Positions 12,496 through 23,382 of a stretch of 64,000 bases of DNA are shown one piece after another. The position numbers were made by a program, and so were the translations under genes. The stretch covers positions 38,376,055 through 38,440,054 of the forward strand of contig NC_057762.1 of assembly GCF_010389155.1 (NCBI RefSeq), in the 5' to 3' direction. The DNA comes from Erigeron canadensis. Taxonomy: Eukaryota > Streptophyta > Magnoliopsida > Asterales > Asteraceae. The notes beneath the pieces were generated by a model. The model did no database searches. It saw only the letters and a program-made list of their open reading frames with translations, and had not been told where the DNA came from. Each line of letters starts with the position of its first letter. Position 1 is the stretch's first letter.

Positions 12496-12778
12496 GGATA
12501 AGGACCTGAGAATGTAATGAAGTATGCACAAATGTTTATGTTATGTAATGAACTACTTGGATATTTATTATATCTAATGAACTTTCAAATCCAGGTTATT
12601 GGATGTATTTGACTAATCAAAAACTTACAAGTGACAGCTTATATGGTTGCCACATATATCCAGGTACATCCAATAACCGGGATTTGAAAGTTCATTACAT
12701 ACAATAAACATCAAAGTAGTTCATTACACAACATAAACATTCGTGCATAGTTCATTACATTCACAAATGCTTATCCAT
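12496..12778. mobile_element. 283-bp fold-back MITE, Mutator-like
   Basis: Inverted arms of about 125 nt: the left arm has AATGTAATGAA, TATGCACAAATGTTTATG and CTTTCAAATCCAGGTTATTG, and the right arm carries their complements in reverse order. Ends are GGATAAG and CTTATCC. The flanks are an identical 10-bp string TAAAAAATAA (12486-12495 and 12779-12788), which fits a Mutator-type target duplication of 9-10 bp. No coding capacity. Confidence 0.75.
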
Positions 12779-14165
12779 AAAAAATAAGACTCACCCCTGA
12801 GCAAACACCAAAATAAGTTAAACTTAACAAGGCGGAACATTAAAAGTCTTCTAGTCTTCTCAAGTAAAAGTAGCAATCTTAGCCCATAATTTGGTTAAAA
12901 AAAAAAAAACAAACTCAACTCTTGGACTTCGTTGAACACACTGCTCCTATTCTGATTCCCTTCAATCTCTATCACATATTGTCATATTTACCAAATTTGA
13001 TCTTACATATTAGTACGAGTTGCGAAGTGAAACAAGTTACACCAACCATCATTCATAGTTGATCACATATTCAGTACCAAATTTAATCTTATATATAATG
13101 AGTTGTGAAATGTGACACAACCATCATTCATAGCTGATCATGAAATGGTCCATCCACCCACATTGTACACATACTGACATAAATGTTAATTATTAAGTTG
13201 ATGGTAAAACAACCTCCAATTGAATGATGAACTCGCACTATGATTTAAACTTCGAACAAATGAATATATATGCAGAGAGTATAAAAACTTAATCATGATT
13301 GAATATGATACATGCTTTTTGAACTTAAATAAAGATGCTAAATCAAAATTTCACTCAATAACCTACTTCGTCATTTTGCTAGATGAGATGAGAAAAAGTT
13401 GTAGAGCGGTTGGTCACCATACATGGCTGTTCGTCATTTTGCAAGATATAACATTACTTTTTTTTTATAGCCATCATATCATATCACACATGCATGTTAT
13501 AAATCTTGAAATCATGGCTTATCCTTTTGTCAAGCTTTTATTAAAATTTTACATAAAATGGACGCGTGCATTGCACAATAATATTCCATTCAATTTGTTA
13601 TGAAGTTTTAATTTAATTAAACAAGTTGATAGAAAATTCAAAGAAAGAAGTCACATGATAGGTCTACAATACGGTAAGACCATTTGTAAAGCTTGGGTGA
13701 AAGGAAAATGATTGGGATGAAATGACAAGTGAAAAGATGGTGAAAGGCTTAAGCTTAGTCGGTCAAATATGTAGGTGAAATGGGACTCGGTGAACATAAT
13801 CACCGACTAGAACTATGTACCATTGTTTTGTTCTTTTTTACATGTGAGCACAGAGTAGGACCATCAATGCGGTGTACATAAAATTCATATATATAGATGG
13901 AGTATTACACTTTATAGCTGTAAAATGCTAAAACTATACTAACATACAATGTAATCTATTTTTATTTTCAACTAATTTAGAAAGTAATACACTAGCAGCC
14001 ATTTAAATTGAAACTTAATTTTGACCCATTTAAGATATTGAAATATATTAGTTTTAGTTTATAAATTAATGAATTTTATATATCTATTTTTATTTATAAG
14101 TAACTTAATGAAAGTTTAATATATATATATATATATGAAATATATTATTTTTAGTTTAAATGTAT
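12779..14165. other. intergenic, nothing recognised
   Basis: No protein similarity or clear element boundary was seen. Two partly similar segments at about 12965-13060 and 13065-13145 (both with ATCATTCATAG, TGATCA and a preceding TTGTGA/GTGAAA word) suggest an old local duplication. Confidence 0.4.
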
Positions 14166-14168
14166 TAC

Positions 14169-14492
14169 CACTACAAATCACATTGCATTTGTTTACACTT
14201 TTAGGTGAGTGTGAATAAATTAAAAATTTTGTCACACTTTTTAGTGTGTAAAAATATATTGAATTAAAAGTGTGTGGAAATTTCTTCACACAAGAAAGTG
14301 TGTAGAAATAAAAGTTCACACTAAAAAAAGTTTTTTTTAATGTGAACTTTTATTTCTACACACTTTCTTGTGTGAAGAAATTTCCACACACTTTTAATTC
14401 AATATATTTTTACACACTAAAAAGCGTGACAAAATTTTTAATTTGTTCACACTCACCTAAAAGTGTGAACAAATGCAATATTGTTTGTAGTG
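14169..14492. mobile_element. CACTA-type MITE with near-perfect hairpin, copy 1
   Basis: Begins CACTACAAATCACATTGCAT and ends in the matching TTTGTAGTG. It is flanked by the 3-bp duplication TAC (14166-14168 and 14493-14495), the diagnostic length for CACTA/EnSpm transposons. The two arms are about 150 nt long and differ at only a few positions, meeting near 14328-14339. It has no coding capacity. RNA from it would form a very stable hairpin. A related copy lies at 23040-23379. Confidence 0.88.
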
Positions 14493-14495
14493 TAC

Positions 14496-15559
14496 GTTTT
14501 TAATTAAATAAAGTGAGATCCAAATGGTAGGTGAATGATTAAGGGTGAAGGAGAAGGTGAAAGAGGTAAGCACAAAGTGTAACTGAAAGAGATGAGCGAT
14601 TACGAATGTTCTAATAGTTTATGATTAGAATAGGATAAAGCCGTTGACTCGTATACATCGATTCGGTGAAATTGAATTCAACCAAATTCCCATTTCTCCT
14701 TGGCATGCATCACAGCCCTGCATACCAATCAATTTTTGTTGGTTTCTTTATTTTCCTGGATTTATTCATATTAGATGTGATTAAATTGGTTTTTTACCTC
14801 CAATTTAACGTTGTGACTTCTGTAGCGGTTAAATTGGTGGATTTTCCCTTCCTTGTGGACCCTAACTTCGTGGATCGGTCGCTAGTGACTGTCTGCCCGT
14901 ACGGATGTAAAGACTAGTTGTCACGTGACACGAACGTAAAAAAAAAAAATTGATTAATTTTGCATTTCTCCAAATTTTGTTATGTATGTTGAATTTATAT
15001 AATAAATTAAAGTAAGATAAGATATCTTATAACACTTGGGGGATGGTTTTGAAATTAAAGATCATTTTATACATTATCTCGTTTTTGTGTACACATCGCT
15101 TAATACCACTAAATAAAAATAATCGAAAGATATGATGATACATATATTAAGTGCCATAATTACTTAATTTTCATTTACGGTAGATATGGGTGAGTTTTTT
15201 TTTCTTCAATCGATCGGCTAGAGACTCTTTAAAACGGACTTGATTATAATAACATATGCTAAATCTCTCGACATTCGTAAGTAATTTACATCTTTTAAAA
15301 GAAAATCTTGATTTCAATAGCTATGGTTGGGTTGTTCTTGTATTATTTAAAAAGATCCTTGTAAACCATGAAATGGCCCTATCGATGAGCCAATGAAGAC
15401 AATAGTCAAAACTCTATTGTTTTAGTTAGTTTGTCGATACCGCCGTTCAATGGTTTACAAGAATCTTATTCAATAATGAAACAGGCCTCATCAAATAACA
15501 ACTAACTTTAGATAATATGAAGTTATTACTTATTAGTTAGTAATAATTTCTTAAATGAC
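14496..15559. other. intergenic, nothing recognised
   Basis: No supported gene or element. A short A-run occurs near 14939-14949. Confidence 0.4.
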
Positions 15560-15821
15560 CCTTTCTCACAATGAGAATGTATATAACCCGGCCTATTCCG
15601 GGAGGCTCGTTAATTCAATTAGTCCCCATGTTCCTCGAAGGGAGGATTAAAAGCATGACTCTTGCTTTCCATAAAATCGCTTTATTAGTAGTTAAAGTTT
15701 CAAGATAAATCTAGATTATGTTTATTTTGTTGTAATTTAGATTTTGTAATTTGATCACTAGTACCTTGCTAGTTGATCTATTATTTTAATAAAATAGTTT
15801 AATTGCCGCTCCAAAAAAAAA
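15560..15821 (+). mobile_element. probable 3' end of a LINE or retroposon
   Basis: The segment ends with TTTTAATAAAATAGTTTAAT, a short GCCGCTCC and a nine-base A tail (15813-15821), which is the usual look of plant L1-type 3' termini. No reverse-transcriptase coding remains. The 5' limit is a guess. Confidence 0.4.
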
Positions 15822-16565
15822 GAAGGAAAATCGCTCTTAAAAAAAGACTATATTAGTATTAATATCTTATATATATATAAAAGTTGTAAGATTGAAATCA
15901 ATGCTGAGAATTAAGTATTGATTAGGGTTTAATTAATTTACTGGGAATTAATGATTTTACTTGGGTTATAGGGTTAATCTTCCTTCTCTTCAATAAATTT
16001 GTGGTATATGTATGTGTTATTGAATTCTTATTTAACGTGTTAATCTTCTTTCTTAATGAATGAATGGTTTATGAATTATGAGTGTCTATTCAGATTTTGC
16101 AAATTGTTTATATTATTATTATTATTATTAGTTAATATAAAGATATAATATAATAGGTGTTGAATTAATGTTGAAAGTGATCATATCTCTCCTATTAAAG
16201 TTTTGTTATATGTGTTTTAATAAATTTATGTGTGTATGTATCTGCATTCAATTATGTTGATATATATTAGTTTGATTTGATGATTGTGTCCTTTTGGCTT
16301 CTTGATTCAAACGAGATGTCTTCAATGGATTAAATGGGATACTCATTCACACCATTAAGTGATCATTAAACTAATGCTATATTTATTTTTCCAGTACAAA
16401 TTTTTTCGCATTTCATTCTCTTTCCTAAAACAAACCTTTTCTTTTGTTTCTTTTTATTATTCTCCAATTAGTTTTTGATTTTATTGAGCGCTTTGGTATA
16501 AGATTTCTCATTCATCTTTATGATCATTTTGATTACGGAAATCCTTATTTTGATTGGTTTTGCAG

Positions 16566-17420
16566 ATTAAGATATGGTTTGAGACTACGACTGACAACTT
16601 TATCATCCAGGTTGATTTCCATCATTTTAGTTCTCTTTAAGAAACCGTCCCTTGAATCTGTTCGGTTTATAGAACTTCCTTTATCTCATTTTCTATTTTT
16701 ATGGAATATGTTATCTGTAATGTGCATTTTATTTAATGAACACAAATTGACCAATTATGCAAAAGATTGAGGTTATGCAGACCAGCTGTTTGATAAAATG
16801 TCTTTGAGAAACTAAATTAGTCATTTTTTGGTATTGCAATGATGAAGAGTATATATATACATGTTAAATTAATTTATGTATTTGTATGTTTATAATCTAG
16901 CAAGGAAATTGGCAATTTGAAGATGATGAGTGGTATACAGCTATAGCTCGGCTTGCTGACTGAAAAGATCTTTTCAAAACTACATATCAGCCATATAGGT
17001 ATGAAAACACATGATTTTCTGCCATATTTTTCAATATATTCAGTCGGTAGGAGAACATTAATATAGCAGTTTTTTAGGGAGAAAGTATGGTTTATCCAAA
17101 TTTCCATAAAAAAACAAATATAAGAAACACGATACTTAGCTAAACATAAATGTTTGACATCGCAGGACTTACCAGGCCTTTTTCTTGAAACCTTGACAGA
17201 CGAGAAACAGTCATTGTGCTAAAGACTGCAAAAATCCATGGGGCAAAACAAGATGCCTTGGTTGTTGTGCATTACAACAAGCTTGGGTCGCAATTGGGTT
17301 TAAGGGCAACAGATGGCCAGGCTTCTGTTTTGAAAAGTACGAATATAACGAGCTTAGGCCTGTCCACCCCTACTATCTATAACTTGGACCCATTTATAAG
17401 GTACGCTTTTTAATATTAAA
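16566..17420 (+). pseudogene. unidentified exon-like fragments with kept splice sites
   Basis: A 45-nt segment (16566-16610) between a TTTTGCAG acceptor and a GTTGAT donor reads IKIWFETTTDNFIIQ. After a 290-bp gap, acceptor TAATCTAG precedes 16901, which continues in phase as QGNWQFEDDEWYTAIARLAD, a TGA stop, then KDLFKTTYQPYR up to a GTATGA donor near 16998. A third piece after the CGCAG acceptor near 17166 stays open only briefly; one frame includes GFKGNRWPGFCFEKYEYNEL near 17290-17360. I do not recognise the protein. The in-frame TGA and short open runs suggest a dead gene fragment. It lies in the same orientation as the BRX-like pseudogene downstream. Confidence 0.35.
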
Positions 17421-17945
17421 GGATCAAGAGGGTAAAGTTAAAATGATGTAGCTTAAAAGGGAATGAACAAGTCGAATGAGTCTAATAGGTGTAGAAACTA
17501 CCTGTTTTGACCTGTTAATGATGCCACCATGTGATACCTGTATATTTGGTTTATGTAAAGTAGCAGCAAGCCCAACTTTAATTCCAGTTTGCTTATCAAT
17601 CTTTTTTTGATTTGGATTATATACATATAGCAGTAAGCAAAAGTTGTAATTAATCCTACTTATAGCGTTTTTACAACATGCCTCAGCCTCACAACTTGCC
17701 TTATTCACTGCAGGCCAGTATGGGCTGATTTTATCCACATAAAAACCGGCAAGTCAGATTAGAGCCAAATTTCAAAGCAAAAACTCAAGCTGTGACCAAA
17801 TCAAACAAAGCGTTATTTTCTTAAGTCACTTATCCGGAAAACTTGAACAATCAACATAATATCCAGTTCCTGACACAGTTTAGATCCATTTCGATTTAAA
17901 TCAGAACCAAAAATTTTCTTAATATTTTACTTTTCAAATGAGTAA

Positions 17946-18610
17946 AAATAGATTGGGTATCGAGTCTTAACTATTTTGGTGCTAATCTACAAAGCTTAAT
18001 GTTCGCAAACTGTCGGGATTATTCATTCAGTATAAACTGATGTTAGGTTTTGTTTTTGTAGCGAGTTAGTAAGTTAATCACCATTCTGTTTTTATCATTG
18101 CAGCAGTAGTAAGTCATCTAGACCCTATTATATGCTTAACATCGATAGATTTTGTAACTTGGTCGTTCGGTAGTGGAACAAAACAGTTCTGGTTGGGTTG
18201 ACATGCTACATTATATCCGAACAATGGCTTTTTAAATATGGCGACTTTCTTCACACCGATTTTCAAGCTATTTATAAACTGCTCGAACTTATTATTTTGA
18301 TAAGCAAATAGGATGAAATGGACCTTTAAATATGACTGGTCATATAATAATTTATTCTGCACAACTATAAATAGGTGGTAGAATGGTCAGACTGGGTGAG
18401 TTAGATTGGGTACTAAGCCTTAACTACTTTGATGTTAATCTAGAAAGCTTAGTAGTTGCAAACTGCGAATATTATTCATTAAAAACTGATAGGCCGTAAA
18501 AAACACAACAAAAGAAAGATTTGTGTATTAACACAATAATAATTGCTTAATAAGGTGTGTAGTTTAGCATCAGTGATCTGTTTCTATTTGATTCAGAGGT
18601 AGTAACCGGT
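17946..18610 (+). repeat. diverged local direct duplication
   Basis: A segment at about 17950-18115 (words TTGGGTA, TTAACTA, GCTAATCTA, AAGCTTA, GCAAACTG, ATTATTCATT) recurs in the same order and orientation at about 18400-18605, offset by some 450 bp and diverged by roughly a fifth. It lies in the non-coding part upstream of the BRX-like pseudogene. Confidence 0.55.
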
Positions 18611-19337
18611 CATAAATGCTGCTCTCGCCTTAACAAGGTGATCTCTTTTGTTTTGATCACTATAGAATGTTGTATGAGATAAGTTGAATGAGGATATAGT
18701 TTCATGTTTTATTGGGTCTATGTGGATATAAGATTTTACATAGTCATGTTTTATGTTATCTGAAGTCAATGACGTACCTCAATTATTGTGTCAAAACTTC
18801 TGCAATGCCTTGCAACGTAAACCTATTATACATAATACTTCCAGTGGTGGGCATATTTTTTATGTTTGTTGTGGTGAGTCTTGGGTCAATAATGCGTCAA
18901 AGTAGACAAATGTATCTTTTGTGCTTTCTCCCATCTCTACTTTTTTTCTTCATGCTTCGGTTTGTTTAATGTTGTATTTCATGTTTTTCTGGAAAAGAGA
19001 CAGGAGTTGGTAAAGAGCACTATATGTTATGACAATCTTAACTTTAGCCTTTCATGCTATGAATAGGAGCAATACACATCTGCAGGTTTCTCGAGATTTG
19101 ATTTACAGTAAATTTTATTTTATTTCCATTCTACTTTAAAAAGTCATTCTTTTCAAGTTCACATTTTTAAATATATAGCATTAATATGGTCTTTTGAATT
19201 AAAGTTGTCGAATGGTGGCTAATTTATCTGTTGCTCATTAATTGACAGGGGTAATCCGTTAATTCTTTTATGGAAAAGTATGCAACAGAATCATTAAACA
19301 CTATCCTGACCCGGCGTTACCCGGGCTCTGAAGCCCA

Positions 19338-22300
19338 GTGTCTAGAAGGTTCTTTGGTGGGTCCCGAAGTACTGGGAATTCGACAAGGCGGATATGGGGA
19401 AAGGAAATGGAGGCAGGACTGTATCAAGCGGTAGGAGCACTCCAGCATCGATTAGTGGGTGGAATGAATCAGTTTTGTTTATGGAGGAAGATGAGGCTAA
19501 AGAATGTGTTGCTCAGGTTGAACCCAGCATTCATATTACGTTTGTTTCCTTGCCTCAAGGTGGCAATGATTTAAAACGTATTTCGTTCAGGTTTGTGCTT
19601 TTAAGTTCCAAGTTTTGTGGTTCTAATGATGGGCTTTTTTGAATGAGTAACTAACTTATCACATATCTTATGTGTTAGATGTGCTTTAAGGCCTTACTTT
19701 TAAGAAGTTTGAACAGAGTATATATGTGTTAATTTGTTAGTTCTCTACATGTAAACAAAAAAGTAAATGGGTGGGAACCCTCTGGTCCCATGTATCGTCT
19801 TGGTACCTAGAGCGCACACCGCATAGAAATCATGCCTGGTGACTCCATTCTTACACATGGATCACAAGATATTGTTTCTCCACTCGCCTTTGGCAAGATT
19901 TGAACCTATGACTTGCATCCTTCAATTGTGGGCCCATGTTGTCACATGATGGCGGTATTAGTTGATCTATGATCAATTGGTAGTCATGTTTGAGTTAATG
20001 ATATTAAACAAGTTAGTCGACCATAAGTGAGGATATATAGACAAGAGCGGGGCGAGTTCATTTGAAACCTTTAAAAACCCTGAAAGCCAAAGAGTCCATC
20101 AAGGTCCTATGATGGATGATCTAGATTGGCTCAAATCACCCAGGTTGGAATGTCATAAAAAATCATATCTACTCGAACAAACTAATCCCAAGGCAATTCG
20201 CTTTAGGAGCCGGGGGTCATAGCGGATGGACTTTTTGGCCACTAGGAGATTTACATATACTGATCACATTTAATTTAAATGGTCACTAATTTCTTTTTGG
20301 TAAAAAATTTCTATTTGAATCTTCAAATGTCATGCATTATTGTTATTTTTTAAGGAAATGAGCTAATAGTATCGAGTAATTCCAGGCTTGAAAGTTATGG
20401 CAACAGGAAAATGAGTTGATAAAAAAATGTGCACTATAGCAATTTTTATGAGATACAGTGACTAACAAAGAAAAAAAATCTAAAAATAGTCAAAGTAAGA
20501 GAAAATGACATCTATACATATGTTTTGTGGGCCCAATCTTTTTTTTACATGGACCATAATCTTTTTGATAATTACATTAAGTGTTTAATACCTCGATTGA
20601 TGTATTAAGTTAATTTTTTGACAATGTATAGGACTATAGGTTGAATAGGGTCCGGGCAACCAGTTGAAATAAAAATTAGTTGGCAATTGATTGATGTTTA
20701 CATGTTAGTATCTAATGAAGGGTGTGTTTGTCATTAAGAGTTACAGCTATTTAAACGTATTGATAGAGTGATTATACTCCATCAAGATTGACCAGTGCCC
20801 TGTATGTCATTAAGTTATTGACTTATCGTTGATGAGTATTAGATGTTCATCGTTTTAGATTTTGCCTTTTAATTGGTTCCCGGTTTGGTTTTGGTTTATA
20901 ACGCATTATGTCTGGGGTTGCTTGTCAAGTGTTTATATGCTTATTTTATGGTATATGCTAAATATGATCGACTTTTACTGCATTAGTAACTTTTTAAATT
21001 GATATGGGATGTGGCTAGATGGAAGTGTCTGGCTTCGTTGAGGCGTAGCAGTGTTAGCCTTTCGATAGGATCCCCAAATAATTGAACATTGTCTAACCAT
21101 TTTTGGTCTCTGTGTATTACCAATGTTTCTATTCATTGCGTAGTGTAGACTCAAATATGTAATGTGTTTGTTGTAGTGTCTGGCATCACGTGACATATAA
21201 TTTTTATCTTTGCTGACACACACAAACATTAGACGTAAGGCATTTATATCAGCGGTTACTTGTTATTGTTGAACGTTAGCCGGCTATACAACCTATTATG
21301 ATGCTATTACGAGTATATTTTAATGGTAACTTTGTGTGCCTTATTAGTTGAAAGATGTTTGATAAATGGCAAGCTCAAAGATGGTGGTCTGAAACCCGTG
21401 AAAAGATTATAGAGTTGTACAACGTTCAGTGCTTTAATCAGCAAGGTGTTCCACTACCATCTCAACCAAGATCTGAAGATGAGATTAGTTTTCATACAAC
21501 TCTTGTAGACTATATGGTAAGCACAGGTAGCATTGGCAAAATGAAAAATCAAGTGCGTCAAGTAATGGGCAAAAAACATTGATCAAAATAGGTAAATCTG
21601 CTACAGGATGGCCAGGTTGACCCAAACACTTTGTTGTCAAAAGTTTGAAATTTTTTATATCTATGACGCAAGTGCACAGAAAAACACTTCGGGCAACTTT
21701 TGACCAGTTTGAACTGTTTACTTTTTAATGAAAACTACTCACACCTGTGTTTAGCGAGAACAGAACCCAAACGCCAAACATCCTTTGTTGACCCGATTAA
21801 CCACCTAGAGATAACACATGACTGAATTGACCCTTTTGAATGAATCAATCCTTTTAATGTGGCATAATCTTTTACTTTTCAGAGCTTGAAAACAAAATGT
21901 GTTCGAGATCACCCCAGTAACACCACCAGTGTCCACCACTTAGCAAAGAACGCACACCTCGGAACTTATACATTCCAATTGAAATGGGATAATCATCATC
22001 AGATTCTCCTGAACACTTAGCATTAGTGTTGCCAAAACTGAAACATCTTCAATAAGTAGTTCATCTCAAGAGACTGATCAATCTGGACACCGTTGTTTCA
22101 GCAACGCATGCAATTTGGAAAATGAATAAACTGAGCAGGACGAGCCAAGTGTGAATACTGCCTGGTGGCACGCAGGAGGTTAGGCGTGTTCGATTCAGGT
22201 ATGAAGATTAAAGTATAAAACATATAACAGACTTGGCGAAAACCACTTATGAATGAGTTGACATCGTTTTTGTTTTATCTTAAACGGGTCAAATGGGGGG

Positions 22301-22602
22301 ATACAGGTCAAACTAGCTGCAATGCTAAAACTTGATGTTAAATGCATCCAACCTTTGTCACATATTTTCCTCAAAATTACGATATTTTATTTTTAAAACG
22401 GATAAATAGTGCACTGCCGTGCATTTTGCGACAACCTCTGCATTTTAGTAGTTGACTATATCGTAGATATTATACTAAAATAATCATTTATTATATTTGA
22501 TGTACAGCCAAGACAAGTTTGGAGAAATGCATGAAAAATATGGTGGGAACAGAACCGAGCCAGGATACAACAACAATACCTTTATATCAGTGACTCACGT
22601 TT
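19338..22602 (+). pseudogene. BREVIS RADIX-like (BRXL) pseudogene
   Basis: BRX-family proteins are plant-specific regulators with two BRX domains. Four exons are recognisable. Exon A (about 19338-19590) has the family motif WGKEMEAGL, then a frameshift, then SGRSTPASISGWNES, FMEEDEAKECVAQVEPSIHI and LPQGGNDLKR. Exon B (21348-21516) has MFDKWQAQRWWSE, ELYNVQCFNQQGVPLPSQPR and SEDE. Exon C (21883-22198) holds a decayed second domain (TEQDEPSV). Exon D (22508 on) has QDKFGEMH and WWEQNRARIQQQYL in two frames. Lesions: the frameshift in A, a TGA where the family has Arg at the start of B (CGA to TGA), a TAA where Trp is expected before TEQDEP in C, and a 1-base shift in D. The N-terminal exons (CIACTK region) are missing. 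Splice sites are largely intact, so it arose by DNA duplication or capture, not retroposition. Confidence 0.85.
19755..19985 (-). mobile_element. probable tRNA-derived SINE
   Basis: On the minus strand a pol III B-box-like GGTTCAAATCTTGCC follows a GGCCCACAATTGAAGGATGC leader, and about 150 bp later the unit ends in a T-rich ATTTACTTTTTTG tail, typical of plant tRNA-derived SINEs. It lies inside the first retained intron of the BRX-like pseudogene (19591-21347). The A box is not clear and no target duplication was found. Confidence 0.4.
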
Positions 22603-22697
22603 AAGTTTCATTAGCGATTTAAAAAACTGACAACATTATACATGTGAACAATATATTTCAAACACGACGTGCGTAGCACGGGCTTTTAAACCCTCGT

Positions 22698-23036
22698 ATT
22701 ATAAATTTATAAATTCTAGCTATCAATTAAAAGTGATGGTAATTTATTCACTATGGTGATTATTAATTTAAGTTCATCATAGTTTTTTCCCCCCCGAAAC
22801 AATGTATTTTGAATCACTTTTAATTTAATATACAAGGTGAGGTTACTTTGTATAGACCGACTTAAACCGGGGCAACGTTATATGAATGTGAATTTAAAAA
22901 ATTAATCACCAAAAACTTGCCAGCCACAAGATTCGTACTCAAGTTTTGGAGAAAAAACCTCATGGCTTTAACTAGGAGCCCAGGAGGGGTGAGTGGCTGA
23001 CATTTATTGATATTCATCATAGGTTAGTTTTGAAAC
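22698..23036. other. intergenic, possible old SINE
   Basis: The minus strand around 22920-23000 reads like a decayed tRNA-type promoter (GAGTACGAATCTTGTGGCTG), a pattern common in plant SINEs, but boxes and ends are not clear enough for a call. Nothing else was recognised. Confidence 0.3.
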
Positions 23037-23039
23037 ATT

Positions 23040-23379
23040 CACTAAAATAATGCTGCATTTATCCGTTAGTGTGAACAAATTAAAAATTTTATCACACTTT
23101 TATGTGTGTAAAAATAAGTAAAACTTGAAGTGTGTAGAAATCTATCCATACTAAAAAATGTGAATAAATGTTTACACTTTTTAATGTGAACTTTCATAAT
23201 TATTTTGTAACACCTCATCTGTTCACAATAATTTAGTTAGTGTTGACAAATGGAATGTTACAAATTAATCATGAAAGTCTACAGTAAAAAGTGTGAACTT
23301 TTGATTTTACACACTTTTAATTCTAGATATTTTTACACACTTTTAGTTAATGTGAACAAATGCAACATTATTTGTAGTG
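23040..23379. mobile_element. CACTA-type MITE, diverged copy 2
   Basis: Starts CACTAAAATAATGCTGCATT and ends AACATTATTTGTAGTG. The 3-bp duplication ATT flanks it (23037-23039 and 23380-23382). The interior shares GTGTGTAAAAATA, AAAGTGTGAAC and ACACTTTTAATTC words with the copy at 14169-14492, but the arms have diverged, so it is an older insertion of the same family. Confidence 0.8.
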
Positions 23380-23382
23380 ATT

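Larger units (their letters stand above)
15865..22696 (+). mobile_element. candidate gene-capturing Helitron (6.8 kb)
   Basis: Possible 5' end TCTTATATATATATAAAAGT directly after an A. Possible 3' end: a hairpin CGTGC-GTA-GCACG at 22668-22680, 12 bases, then CTCG before a T (22697). CTCG departs from the usual CTRR by one base; the Helitron-like copy at 58117-58477 also ends CTCG-T. Between the ends lie fragments of at least two genes in one orientation with introns retained (unidentified exons at 16566-16997 and a BRX-like pseudogene at 19338-22602), the classic result of Helitron capture. No Rep/helicase is present, so it would be non-autonomous. Alternative: an ordinary decayed segmental duplication. 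The boundaries are inferred. Confidence 0.35.

Noticed and set aside
22780..23010. Second SINE on the minus strand
   Set aside because: Only a weak B-box-like word is visible; no A box, tail or duplication.
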